This document shows, in pieces, positions 17,658 through 26,321 of a DNA stretch of 64,000 nucleotides (its first letter is position 1; each line of letters opens with the position of its first letter). The notes beneath the pieces are model-generated. The model had not been told where the DNA came from, made no database searches, and worked only from the letters and a program-made list of their open reading frames with translations. The position numbers were made by a program, and so were the translations under genes. Origin of the DNA: Tissierella sp. (lineage in GTDB: Bacteria > Bacillota > Clostridia > Tissierellales > Tissierellaceae); contig NZ_JAVKTS010000001.1 in assembly GCF_031460495.1 (NCBI RefSeq), positions 124,001 to 188,000 of the forward strand, given 5' to 3'.

Positions 17658-18593
17658 TTGTATAGGGAAAGTAACGAAGAGATATATTACTTGAAAGAAA
17701 GACTTAGATCTAAAGAGAAGTTAGAATCACTAAGGGTTATGGCTACTGAAGAATTAAGGAAGAAAAAGCTGAATTTAGAAATCCTAAGTGGTATGTTAAG
17801 TAAGGAAGAAAAAGATGTGTTAAAACTTGAAGGAATGAGCTTAAATGCATTTTTTCTAAATCTCATTGGCAAAAAAGAAGACAAACTAGATAAAGAAAGA
17901 AAAGAATATCTAGGAGTGAAAATGCAGTATGATGAATGTGTTATAGCTATAAAGGAACTAGAGCATGAGATAGGAAAATGTGATAAGGAACTGATGAATT
18001 ATAAAGGGGTAAAAGAAGAATACCAGCAAGCTATAAAGGCAAAGCAAGAAATTCTAATTAATGGAGATACTCCTACAGGTAAAAAAATTAGGATCTCATT
18101 AGACGAGATAAATGAGTTAAAGTTAGATATGAAAGAAGTTAGAGAAGCTATAAATGCTGGTGAAAACGCAGCTAATGCCTTAATGAAGATGAGAGAGCCT
18201 CTTAATTCAGCGAAAAATTGGGGGATGTGGGATATGTTAGGAGGAGGTTTCTTCTCAGATATTATGAAGCATTCTAAAATAGATGATGCAAATAAATTTT
18301 CATATGATGTTCAAAATCTCTTAAAGATATTTCAAAAAGAATTAGCGGATGTAAATCAATTTACTGAGATAGAAATTAACATAAGTTCTTTTGCTAAATT
18401 TGCAGACTTTTTCTTTGATGGGCTTTTTGCCGATTGGTTTGTTCAATCTAGAATAAATGAATCTATATCAAATGTGAATAATGCATATAACAGAGTAAAT
18501 AGCATTGTATCGGATTTGAAGTCAAACATAAGCCAAATGCAAAGCAAGAAAGAATTGTTAGAAATAGAGATTAATAAATTGTTAGAGTCCTAG
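17658..18593 (+). CDS. Coiled-coil protein of unknown function
   Basis: Soluble protein of about 311 residues. I place the start at TTG 17658, 8 bases after AAGGGG; GTG 17649 is in frame but overlaps that site. Two long charged coiled-coil segments (about 5-150 and 270-311) flank a central part with a Gly/Trp-rich patch (NWGMWDMLGGGFFSDIMKH, about 190-210) and an aromatic patch (FADFFFDGLFADWF, about 245-260) that may bind membrane or another protein. There is no signal peptide and no family I recognise. It follows the PadR gene at short spacing and may be its target. Confidence 0.7.
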   Translation: MYRESNEEIYYLKERLRSKEKLESLRVMATEELRKKKLNLEILSGMLSKEEKDVLKLEGMSLNAFFLNLIGKKEDKLDKERKEYLGVKMQYDECVIAIKELEHEIGKCDKELMNYKGVKEEYQQAIKAKQEILINGDTPTGKKIRISLDEINELKLDMKEVREAINAGENAANALMKMREPLNSAKNWGMWDMLGGGFFSDIMKHSKIDDANKFSYDVQNLLKIFQKELADVNQFTEIEINISSFAKFADFFFDGLFADWFVQSRINESISNVNNAYNRVNSIVSDLKSNISQMQSKKELLEIEINKLLES

Positions 18594-18614
18594 GTTTTTG
18601 ACTAAATGAAATTG

Positions 18615-18643
18615 TTGTAATATTCATGCATTAGTATTATAAT
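18615..18643 (+). promoter_or_regulatory. Sigma-A promoter of pepF
   Basis: TTGTAA (18615-18620), a 17-base spacer and a perfect TATAAT (18638-18643) precede the pepF ribosome site by about 25 bases. Confidence 0.6.
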
Positions 18644-18681
18644 TTAGTTAGATACTCGAAGTAAATTCAAGGAGGGGTAAA

Positions 18682-20490
18682 ATGGCTAAAGTATTATTAG
18701 AGAGAAAAGATGTAGATGTAAATCTTACTTGGGATTTAACAGCAATTTTTAAGACGGAGGAAGAGTACAAGGAAGTAGTAGAAAAGGCAAAAATATTATC
18801 AGAAGAAATAGAAAGAGAATTCAAAGGCAAGCTAAATGCAGCTTCAGTAATTAATCAATGTTTAGATAAACTAAGACTTTTATATCAAAATCTTACATTA
18901 GCAGGAGCTTATGCATCCCTTGCAGTTTCAGTGGATCAAGCAAATGTAGAAAACCAAGAAAGACAAATGGGACTTTCCAATGTATCATCTGATATTAGTA
19001 GTAGAACATCCTTCGTAGAATCAGAAATAATAGAAGCATCAGAGGATGTAATATCTAAAGCAATGGAAGAATCAAAAGAGAATAGTGGATATTTAAAAGA
19101 AGTAATGAGAAATAAAAAGCATGCACTTCATCCTGAAGTAGAGAAAGCATTATCAGCATTATCAAGTACTTTAGGTGCTCCTTATCAAATTTATAATAGG
19201 GCTAAATTAGCAGATATGGATTTTGGTACATTTACTGTAGATGGTAAAGAATATCCCTTATCTTTTGTACTATTTGAAGGAGAATGGGAGTATGAGCACG
19301 ATACAAAATTAAGACACGGGGCTTTTGAAGCTTTTTCAAAGAAACTAAGAGAGTATCAACATACCATAGCTACTTCTTATCAAGTGCAAGTTAGGAAAGA
19401 AAAAACAATGGCAACTCTAAGAGGATTTGACTCTGTAATCGATAGTTTGCTATTTAGCCAAGAAGTAGATAGAGAATTATATGATAGACAAATAGATTTA
19501 ATAATGGAACATTTAGCTCCACATATGAGAAAGTATGCAAAATTATTACAAAAAATCCATGGTTTAGATGAAATGGCTTTTGCAGACTTAAAACTAGATG
19601 TAGATCCTGAATTTGAACCAAAGATAACAGTGGAGGAATCTAAGAAATATGTAGAGGGAGCTTTATCAGTTCTTGGAGATGATTATCTAAAAGTAGTTAA
19701 AAGAGCCTTTGATGAAAGATGGATAGATTTTGTCCAAAACAAAGGTAAATCTACAGGAGCATTTTGTTCTAGTCCTTATGGTGCACATCCATTTATCTTG
19801 ATTTCATGGACTGAAAGAATGAGAGAAGCTTTTGTATTGGCTCATGAGTTAGGCCATGCAGGACATTTTTACTTTGCTCAACAAAATCAAAATATATTTG
19901 ACACTAGACCGTCCACATACTTTGTTGAGGCACCATCTACCATGAATGAAATGCTCATGGCAAATTATTTAATGAAGACAATGGATGAGCCTAGAATGAA
20001 GAGATGGGTATTATCATCTATGATATCTCGCACTTATTATCATAATTTTGTTACTCATTTACTTGAGGCTCATTATCAAAGAGAGGTATATAAAATAATT
20101 GATGCTGGTGGTTCTGTTCAAGCACCAATATTGAATAAACTTAAGAAAGAAACTCTAGAAAAATTCTGGGGAGATACAGTAAGGATTAATGATGGAGCAG
20201 AGCTTACTTGGATGAGACAGCCACATTACTATATGGGACTATATCCATATACTTATAGTGCAGGATTAACTGTTGCAACAGAAGTAAGTAAGAGAGTATT
20301 AACAGAGGGACAAAAAGCAATAGATGATTGGAGAGAAGTTTTAAAAGCAGGAGGAACGAAGACACCTGTAGAATTAGCTCAAATGGCAGGAGTAGATATA
20401 ACTACTGAAAAACCTCTATTAAATACCATTGAACATATAGGAAATATAATAGATCAAATAATTGAATTAACTGAAGAACTAGAGAAGTAA
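18682..20490 (+). CDS. pepF: Oligoendopeptidase F (M3 family)
   Basis: Cytoplasmic zinc metallopeptidase of 602 residues that cleaves medium-length peptides. ATG follows AGGAGGGG. The M3 zinc site is LAHELGHAGH (His388, Glu389, His392), with the third ligand Glu in the downstream VEAPSTMNEMLMANYL segment. The N-terminal helical domain and the C-terminal MRQPHYYMGLYPYTYSAG region are typical of PepF. Length matches the family. It is monocistronic, with its own promoter and a strong terminator. Roles in peptide turnover are known for the family; nothing here suggests a special partner. Confidence 0.95.
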   Translation: MAKVLLERKDVDVNLTWDLTAIFKTEEEYKEVVEKAKILSEEIEREFKGKLNAASVINQCLDKLRLLYQNLTLAGAYASLAVSVDQANVENQERQMGLSNVSSDISSRTSFVESEIIEASEDVISKAMEESKENSGYLKEVMRNKKHALHPEVEKALSALSSTLGAPYQIYNRAKLADMDFGTFTVDGKEYPLSFVLFEGEWEYEHDTKLRHGAFEAFSKKLREYQHTIATSYQVQVRKEKTMATLRGFDSVIDSLLFSQEVDRELYDRQIDLIMEHLAPHMRKYAKLLQKIHGLDEMAFADLKLDVDPEFEPKITVEESKKYVEGALSVLGDDYLKVVKRAFDERWIDFVQNKGKSTGAFCSSPYGAHPFILISWTERMREAFVLAHELGHAGHFYFAQQNQNIFDTRPSTYFVEAPSTMNEMLMANYLMKTMDEPRMKRWVLSSMISRTYYHNFVTHLLEAHYQREVYKIIDAGGSVQAPILNKLKKETLEKFWGDTVRINDGAELTWMRQPHYYMGLYPYTYSAGLTVATEVSKRVLTEGQKAIDDWREVLKAGGTKTPVELAQMAGVDITTEKPLLNTIEHIGNIIDQIIELTEELEK

Positions 20491-20507
20491 TAATTATGAT
20501 AACAATC

Positions 20508-20547
20508 AAAAAGATGATTTCTGTATTGGACAGAAATCATCTTTTTG
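20508..20547 (+). terminator. Rho-independent terminator of pepF
   Basis: A perfect 17-base-pair stem (AAAAAGATGATTTCTGT and its complement) with a 5-base loop ends in TTTTT. Confidence 0.9.
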
Positions 20548-20569
20548 TAGCTTTTAACAAAATGATTAG

Positions 20570-20647
20570 TTTGGTTATTTAGTAAAAAATAAGATAAAAG
20601 ATGTAAAGATTGAAACAACAATATTAGGTGGAAAAGCTGTATTTTAA
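20570..20647 (+). pseudogene. Possible 3' remnant of an amidohydrolase gene
   Basis: A 25-codon open stretch between stops ends in IKDVKIETTILGGKAVF and a stop codon. This resembles the usual C-terminal strand of YtcJ-type amidohydrolases (pattern ...I-x-x-T-I-h-G-G-K-h-h-Y/F). There is no start codon or ribosome site. It may be the tail of a deleted gene; the short length keeps confidence low. Confidence 0.35.
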
Positions 20648-20657
20648 TTATAAAATT

Positions 20658-22736
20658 TTATAGTTTTATGTTTGAAAATATTTCCTGTAGTTCATCAGCT
20701 AGTTTTGCTAGTGAGTCTGTTGAGGTCGTGATTTCATCCATTGAGGCCATTTGTTCTTCGGTTGCTGCAGAAACATTATTGATTTGCTCAGCTACTTCAT
20801 TAGTAATGGATTCAGCTATTTCTATGGAGTTAACTGCCTCATGTAAGCTAGTTTCAACATTTGAAATAGCTTGGTTGCTTTTAGACATTCCATCAGTGAT
20901 ATTTTCAACTATTTTAGCTATATCATCAAAGGTATTTTTAGTTTCGTTAACCTTATATATCCCCTTATTTACTTCTTCGTTACTAAATTCCATATTTTGA
21001 TTTGCATCTAAAATTAAGCTATTATTACTTCTTATAATATCATTAATCTCATCTGTGGAATTTTTAGTCTGATCAGCCAGTTTTCTAATTTCCTCAGCTA
21101 CTACAGAAAAACCTCTGCCAGCTTCTCCAGCCCTGGCAGATTCAATTGCTGCATTTAATGCCAGTAAATTTGTTTGTTCCGCTATACTCTGAATAACCAC
21201 AAGGATTTCATCCATCTTATCGGAGCTGTTATTTATATTCTCCAAGGAATTTCTTACTTTGTTGGTACTATTCCTGATATTATCCATCTGAAGGATTACT
21301 TCATCTATTACTATTTTGCCCTGCTCTGTGTTGCTAAAGGCTTCTTTGCTCAATGTCTCTACTAATTTACTTTCATTTAATGCCAAGAAAAATTGTTTGG
21401 ATACATTATTTATCTCATTGGATACCTTAAATATTTCGCTTAATTGAATTTGCGATTTGCTAGCTATTTCATTGGAAGCTTCTGCAACTGAAGCTGAAGC
21501 TGAAGCTGATTGCTCAGTTATTGCAGCTAATTCTTGAGATGATGCAGCTACAGACTGGGAAGAAGCTTGAGTTTCCCTTGCGAAACCTTTTATAGTATCC
21601 AATACGGCTTGGATTGATCTAGCCATAATACCAAGTTCATCGTCTCTATTTAGTGCCTTCCCATCTATTGTAAATCTTAAATCAAGCTCTGATAAATGCT
21701 TGGTCTTATTGCTAATATCAACAATTGTATTGGTGATTTTACGATTTATAAAATATGAAGAGGCAATTGCCAAAACTAATGATATACCACTTATGATAAG
21801 TAAAGACCTTTTTATAAGATTTAACTTAATTAAGATTTCATTTTCAGTAATATTTACTATAATAGTCCATCCTTTTGATAGAATAGGAGCATATGCCAAA
21901 TGTATTATATCCCCATCTTTTTCATATTGGGCGACACCTATTTTCCTATTTGTAATATCTTCTATTATCTTATTTACATCATTTTTAGATTTTTCAGTTA
22001 CCATATCTAGTAAAGAATATAAGTTAATTCTAGGAATATCTTCGCTTGTTGTAGCTCCTGATACAGCATCACTAGTGGCACCTGATACTACTGTGGGATG
22101 AGAGACTACATCAACATATTCATTCAATAGGTAAGCAAATCCATTCTCACCTATTTTAATATCGCTGGCTAAGGCATAAAACTCATCTGCATTTTTAAAT
22201 CCTATAATAGCACCAACAATTCTATTATTATACTTAAGTGGGGTTGATATAGCTACTTCAAAACTTGAAGATACACTATTGTTAAAGGGTTCTGAAAAGT
22301 ATGATTTACCATTCTTCGCCTCTTTAAAATAGTTGTAGTCTTTTACATCTACACTAGTATTATTATCTAATTGTAAATTTCCGTTTATATCTGCGATTCC
22401 AATAGCAGATAGTCCTAATCGAGCCTTTTCAGTTTTCAGTAATTTTATTTTTTCCCCCCAAGATATGTTTGGATCACCTAAATATTCAAAGTTTCCTAAA
22501 GGTTCGATGGAGGATGTATATATTTCTATTCTTCCATCTACAATATTTGCTGAATCAATTGCCTTATTTAATAAGGAATCCTCTGATTGGGCAACTAGAG
22601 AATCTTTAGATATTATGTAGGATGTAGAACCTACAGCAATAGTAAGTGCGATAATAATTAATGTGACTGTTGCCATCAAGGAAGTTCCAATACTTTTGCT
22701 TCTTTTTATACTCTTTTTATCTTTAGTTTTAGACAT
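20658..22736 (-). CDS. dCache-type methyl-accepting chemotaxis protein
   Basis: Chemoreceptor of 692 residues starting at ATG 22736. The first membrane span (about 20-43) is followed by a large double-Cache sensor (about 45-300: [53 protein letters not shown]). A second span (about 310-330), a HAMP region and a coiled-coil signalling domain follow, with the tip [23 protein letters not shown]. In the loop after VVSHP are two SGAT motifs (218-221 and 226-229). The second, DAVSGATTS (223-231), matches the consensus that ApbE flavin transferases modify with FMN. This is unusual for a chemoreceptor. Ligand unknown; the gene is monocistronic. Confidence 0.92.
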   Translation of the reverse strand: MSKTKDKKSIKRSKSIGTSLMATVTLIIIALTIAVGSTSYIISKDSLVAQSEDSLLNKAIDSANIVDGRIEIYTSSIEPLGNFEYLGDPNISWGEKIKLLKTEKARLGLSAIGIADINGNLQLDNNTSVDVKDYNYFKEAKNGKSYFSEPFNNSVSSSFEVAISTPLKYNNRIVGAIIGFKNADEFYALASDIKIGENGFAYLLNEYVDVVSHPTVVSGATSDAVSGATTSEDIPRINLYSLLDMVTEKSKNDVNKIIEDITNRKIGVAQYEKDGDIIHLAYAPILSKGWTIIVNITENEILIKLNLIKRSLLIISGISLVLAIASSYFINRKITNTIVDISNKTKHLSELDLRFTIDGKALNRDDELGIMARSIQAVLDTIKGFARETQASSQSVAASSQELAAITEQSASASASVAEASNEIASKSQIQLSEIFKVSNEINNVSKQFFLALNESKLVETLSKEAFSNTEQGKIVIDEVILQMDNIRNSTNKVRNSLENINNSSDKMDEILVVIQSIAEQTNLLALNAAIESARAGEAGRGFSVVAEEIRKLADQTKNSTDEINDIIRSNNSLILDANQNMEFSNEEVNKGIYKVNETKNTFDDIAKIVENITDGMSKSNQAISNVETSLHEAVNSIEIAESITNEVAEQINNVSAATEEQMASMDEITTSTDSLAKLADELQEIFSNIKL

Positions 22737-22880
22737 TTTTCCACTCCTTATATAAAGATTTTATCGTCTAATATTATACCTAATAGTGGTAATATATACT
22801 AGCTATATATAGGATAAATTAATACCCTTTATGATTTTGGAAATACAGCAGCAAAAGCATAGAATATAAAAAATAAATTG

Positions 22881-22918
22881 CAAGCCTGAAGAATTTTGGC
22901 TTGTTTCATTTTTTTTTC
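22881..22918 (+). terminator. T-tailed hairpin upstream of the SAICAR-synthase-like gene
   Basis: CAAGCC (22881-22886) and GGCTTG (22898-22903) pair around an 11-base loop and are followed by TTTCATTTTTTTTT. It looks like a plus-strand terminator, although no intact plus-strand gene lies just upstream. It may be a leftover of a lost gene or end a leader RNA. Confidence 0.5.
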
Positions 22919-22926
22919 AGTATGGC

Positions 22927-22955
22927 TTGATAGTTTTCATAAAAAACTATATATT
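22927..22955 (+). promoter_or_regulatory. Sigma-A promoter of the SAICAR-synthase-like gene
   Basis: TTGATA (22927-22932), 17 bases and TATATT (22950-22955) would give a leader of only about 30 bases before ATG 22991, leaving no room for a purine riboswitch. Confidence 0.55.
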
Positions 22956-22990
22956 ATTAATAGAAAATCTTTTACAAAGGAGCTAACAAT

Positions 22991-23674
22991 ATGAACTTAG
23001 TTTACAGAGGAAAAACAAAGGATGTTTATGCACTAGGTGACGGAAATTACTTGCTGAAATTTAAAGATGATGTAACAGGGGAAAATGGAGTATTTGATCC
23101 AGGAGCTAATACTGTAGGGTTAACTATAGAGGGAGTTGGAAAGGCTGGACTTAGACTAACTAAATTCTTTTATGAGAAATTAAATAGTATAGGAATACCA
23201 ACTCACTATCTAGATGCTGATATAGATAATAATACTATGACAGTCCTACCTGCTAAGATGTTTGGAAAAGGTGTAGAAGTAATTTGTAGATATAGAGCAG
23301 TAGGTAGTTTTTTGAGAAGATATGGGATGTACGCATCAGAAGGTCAGAAACTAGATGCTTATGTAGAAGTTACTCTAAAAGATGATGATAGAAATGATCC
23401 CTTAATAACTGATGAAGGATTAGAGATGTTAGACATTATGACTAAAGAGGAATATAAGATATTAGTAGATTTAACAAAGAAGATTGGTGAAGTAGTAAAA
23501 AATGAATTAAGTAAAAAAGGATTAGAATTATATGATATTAAATTTGAATTCGGTAGGGTTGGAGAAGATAATCATATAGCCTTAATTGATGAAATATCTG
23601 GCGGTAATATGAGAGCATATAAGGATGGATCTTATATAGAACCACTTGAACTAGAGAGATTAATGTTAGAATAA
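22991..23674 (+). CDS. SAICAR synthase (PurC)-like protein, divergent
   Basis: Protein of 227 residues, the usual PurC length, starting at ATG after AAAGGAG. It has the PurC-type N-terminus (YRGKTKDVY) and the ATP-grasp-like core. PurC would ligate aspartate to CAIR in purine synthesis. Two family motifs are altered: the usual RNxAAGS-type segment reads [14 protein letters not shown], and the usual DEISPDxxR segment reads [13 protein letters not shown]. No other purine gene is adjacent; this gene has its own promoter and terminator. It may be a stand-alone purC or a paralogue with a shifted substrate. Confidence 0.8.
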   Translation: MNLVYRGKTKDVYALGDGNYLLKFKDDVTGENGVFDPGANTVGLTIEGVGKAGLRLTKFFYEKLNSIGIPTHYLDADIDNNTMTVLPAKMFGKGVEVICRYRAVGSFLRRYGMYASEGQKLDAYVEVTLKDDDRNDPLITDEGLEMLDIMTKEEYKILVDLTKKIGEVVKNELSKKGLELYDIKFEFGRVGEDNHIALIDEISGGNMRAYKDGSYIEPLELERLMLE

Positions 23675-23706
23675 AAAAGAGATGGAATGATTTCCATCTC
23701 TTTTAT
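23675..23706. terminator. Bidirectional terminator
   Basis: AAAAGAGATGGAA and TTCCATCTCTTTT form a 13-base-pair stem with a 4-base loop, between the convergent SAICAR-synthase-like and carboxypeptidase genes. Confidence 0.85.
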
Positions 23707-23716
23707 TATGAGTATA

Positions 23717-24565
23717 TTATATATCTCCTAGATATTCTTCTAAAGTAATGTTTTTTTCATAAATTTCTTTAGCTGCTTCTTCGCCTACATATCTAATATG
23801 CCATGGTTCATAGCTATAACCAGTGATATCAACATATTCCTTTTGAAATCGTATGATAAAACCAAATCTATGAGCATTGTCTTTAAGCCATTTTCCTTCA
23901 ACAGTTTGTCCAAAGATTTCTTCTAAAGAAAAATTCGCAGATTTACTAGATACATCCATTGAAAGCCCTGTTTGATGCTCTGATTGACCTGGAACTGCTA
24001 CTAATTTATTCGCTTCTTCATAACCAACTCTTTCTACTTTTCTATCAAATAGACCTTTTTGAGTATTATAAGATCTATACCCTGATACAGCATAAAGGAT
24101 AATCTCATCTTTTTCAGCTTCAGCAAATAAATTTTCTAATGCCTTAGCAGCTTCATCTCGTAGATATCTTTTTTCCAGTTTTTCTTTAAAAGAAAATCTA
24201 ACATTGGGAACAACTAAATCCTCAGGCTTATAATCAGAAGAAAGATTTCTATTTTTGTTGACTAAGACCAAAACATTATCTACATTTTTTACCATAAGTT
24301 TTCCACTTTCGTCTGTATAAGTGGTATCTTTTAAATAGTCGATTTCTTCTTCGACAATTAAATCTTCTTCATTCTTATCTATATCAGTATTAGGCAACTG
24401 AACATTATTCCATTTTTCTTCATTAGGGGGTGTTACAGTTGTATTGACAGATTCAGCTTTGGCATCTCTATCAAATAAATTTAATACAACATCTTTAAGA
24501 GGAAGAGAAATGCTCACTACTAACAATCCAATAATTACAATTCCTATAAAATTCTTCTTCTTCAT
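23717..24565 (-). CDS. VanY-type D-alanyl-D-alanine carboxypeptidase (M15B)
   Basis: Membrane-anchored peptidase of 282 residues from ATG 24565, chosen because AGGATGG precedes it and the next residues form a signal anchor (MKKKNFIGIVIIGLLVVSIS); an upstream in-frame start adds 21 residues without such a site. After a low-complexity acidic spacer (about 35-90) comes the M15B domain. Its zinc-site motifs are SEHQTGLSMDV (SxHxxGxxxD) and EPWHIRYVG (ExWH), preceded by VSGYRSYNTQ. It trims D-Ala from peptidoglycan stem peptides. There is no vancomycin-resistance cluster nearby, so it is more likely a housekeeping wall enzyme. Confidence 0.92.
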   Translation of the reverse strand: MKKKNFIGIVIIGLLVVSISLPLKDVVLNLFDRDAKAESVNTTVTPPNEEKWNNVQLPNTDIDKNEEDLIVEEEIDYLKDTTYTDESGKLMVKNVDNVLVLVNKNRNLSSDYKPEDLVVPNVRFSFKEKLEKRYLRDEAAKALENLFAEAEKDEIILYAVSGYRSYNTQKGLFDRKVERVGYEEANKLVAVPGQSEHQTGLSMDVSSKSANFSLEEIFGQTVEGKWLKDNAHRFGFIIRFQKEYVDITGYSYEPWHIRYVGEEAAKEIYEKNITLEEYLGDI

Positions 24566-24653
24566 GAGTACACCATCCTTTATATTCTGTAAGTTAATAT
24601 GCTTGTCCTTAATACAATAATATGACAAAATTCGATAAAATGCAAATTATATT

Positions 24654-24700
24654 AAATAAGTTTCAAATTTGGTGCCAGGCACCAATTTCTAAACTTATTT
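24654..24700. repeat. 47-base inverted-repeat element with GGTGCCAGGCACC core
   Basis: Outer arms AAATAAGTTT (24654-24663) and AAACTTATTT (24691-24700) pair perfectly. The inner part is AAATTTGGTGCC, a single A, and GGCACCAATTT with one bulge. The G/C-rich core stands out from the AT-rich gap between two divergent genes. It resembles a dispersed palindromic repeat, but it could be a terminator-like or operator element. Confidence 0.6.
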
Positions 24701-24753
24701 GGGTATAATATAATAGTTGATTAATATATACAATAGATGGAGGTATAAACATA

Positions 24754-25632
24754 ATGAAAGCAAGAAAAAATGGATTTAAATGGATTTTAGGAATTTTAGT
24801 AGTCATGGCAATTGCAGCTTTTGTATTAGGGAGAATAAGATCGCCTAAAGAAATTGCGGGAGATGAAATAGAGGTTAAATCAGGAGATGTCAGCACATAT
24901 TATAGTTTCGCTGGTAGCATAGAAGCAAAGAATAGGCAGACTATATTTGCAGAACAAGCCATACAGATTAAAGAGTTCAAGGTTCAAACAGGAGACATGG
25001 TAAAAAAAGATGATGTAATATATGAGACAAATAGAGGAGTAGAGGTTAAATCTGAAATAGATGGAGAAATACTTGATATTTTTGTTGAAGAAGATGAACA
25101 GTTAATGCCAGGGGCTAAGATTATTGAAATAGTAGATTATAAGGATTTACAGTTAAGAGTAAAGGTAGATGAGTATGATTTAAAATCTATAGAAAAAGAC
25201 ATTAAAGCAAGTATCACTATTCATGCTTTAAGTAAAGACTTTGAAGGAATAGTGACAGATATAGCAAAGGAAGGTATATTTATGAATGGCGTTACTTTCT
25301 TCAATACTACTATCTCAATTGAAAATGAAGGAGATATATTAGTAGGTATGAGTGCGGAAGCTAAGGTACTAAATGAAAGCGCTGAAGCTGTAGCTATTTT
25401 ACCTATGACTGCTATCAATTTCAGAGATGATAATAGTCCATATGTAAATGTAAAAAAAGAAGGATTAATTGAGACTGTAGATGTTGAACTAGGTATTACT
25501 GATGGAATAAATGTAGAAATCAAATCTGGTGTAAATATTTCAGATAAAGTATTTGTTCCTAAGAAAGCGAATCATAATTTCGGGCCACCTGAAGGAGTTA
25601 GAAACTCTCGTAATTCAGGAGGGGATAATTAA
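24754..25632 (+). CDS. HlyD/MacA-type efflux adaptor subunit
   Basis: Membrane-fusion protein of 292 residues with an N-terminal membrane anchor (about 10-26) and the rest outside. The lipoyl-type half-motifs are IEAKNRQTIFAE and VEVKSEIDGEILDIFVEEDEQL, followed by a beta-barrel domain. It lacks the long coiled-coil hairpin of Gram-negative MacA, as expected in a single-membrane bacterium. The stop overlaps the start of the ABC ATPase by one base, and the FtsX-type permease follows. The trio resembles YknXYZ/MacAB pumps that expel peptides or toxins; the substrate is unknown. Confidence 0.88.
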   Translation: MKARKNGFKWILGILVVMAIAAFVLGRIRSPKEIAGDEIEVKSGDVSTYYSFAGSIEAKNRQTIFAEQAIQIKEFKVQTGDMVKKDDVIYETNRGVEVKSEIDGEILDIFVEEDEQLMPGAKIIEIVDYKDLQLRVKVDEYDLKSIEKDIKASITIHALSKDFEGIVTDIAKEGIFMNGVTFFNTTISIENEGDILVGMSAEAKVLNESAEAVAILPMTAINFRDDNSPYVNVKKEGLIETVDVELGITDGINVEIKSGVNISDKVFVPKKANHNFGPPEGVRNSRNSGGDN

Positions 25633-26321
25633 TGGATGAAATACTAAAGATGACAGATTTGGTTAAAATCTATTATTTAGGTGGAGAGGAGCTAATAGCT
25701 CTAGACAAGGTTAATCTTACAGTAAACAAGGGAGAATTTGTATCAGTACTTGGTCCATCAGGATCTGGCAAGTCAACATTGATGAATATAATTGGGTGCT
25801 TAGACACCCCTACTTCAGGGTCCTATACCTTAGCTGGAGAAAAAGTTGCAAACCTTAGCCAAAAAGAATTAGCTAGGATTAGAAATAGAGAGATAGGATT
25901 CATATTCCAGTCTTTTCAATTATTGCCAAGAATGTCCGCTCTTCAAAATGTAGAACTCCCATTAGTGTATGCAGGAGTCCCTGCCAAAGAAAGACGAAGA
26001 AGATCTATAGCGATACTAGATAGGGTAGGATTGGGAGATAAATTACCAAACTTACCAACTCAGCTATCAGGAGGACAACAGCAAAGAGTTGCAATAGCTA
26101 GATCTGTAGTAACAGAGCCATCTATACTGCTTGCTGATGAGCCTACGGGAGCCTTAGATCAAAAAACAGGAGTCCAGATAATGGAGTTGTTTCAAGAATT
26201 AAATCATGAGGGTAGAACCATAGTCATGATAACCCATGATAAAAATATCGCCACCCATGGAAATAGAATAGTAAATATAGTAGATGGTAAGATGTTTGAA
26301 GGTGGTGGGGACCATGCTTAG
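25632..26321 (+). CDS. MacB/LolD-type ABC transporter ATPase
   Basis: ATP-binding subunit of 229 residues. All ABC motifs are intact: Walker A GPSGSGKST, Q-loop FIFQSFQLLPRM, signature LSGGQQQR, Walker B ILLADEPTGALD and the switch histidine MITHD. The GAL-D extension is typical of the MacB/LolD/FtsE group that energises FtsX-type permeases without moving substrate through a classic channel. It is translationally coupled to the adaptor upstream and overlaps the permease start downstream by eight bases. Confidence 0.95.
   Translation: MDEILKMTDLVKIYYLGGEELIALDKVNLTVNKGEFVSVLGPSGSGKSTLMNIIGCLDTPTSGSYTLAGEKVANLSQKELARIRNREIGFIFQSFQLLPRMSALQNVELPLVYAGVPAKERRRRSIAILDRVGLGDKLPNLPTQLSGGQQQRVAIARSVVTEPSILLADEPTGALDQKTGVQIMELFQELNHEGRTIVMITHDKNIATHGNRIVNIVDGKMFEGGGDHA

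Noticed and set aside
22740-22990. Purine riboswitch before the SAICAR-synthase-like gene
   Set aside because: A good promoter lies only about 35 bases before the start, and the T-tailed hairpin lies upstream of that promoter; no purine aptamer core is seen.
23717-24565. Vancomycin-resistance locus
   Set aside because: The VanY-like gene has no vanHAX or vanRS neighbours, so a housekeeping carboxypeptidase is more likely.
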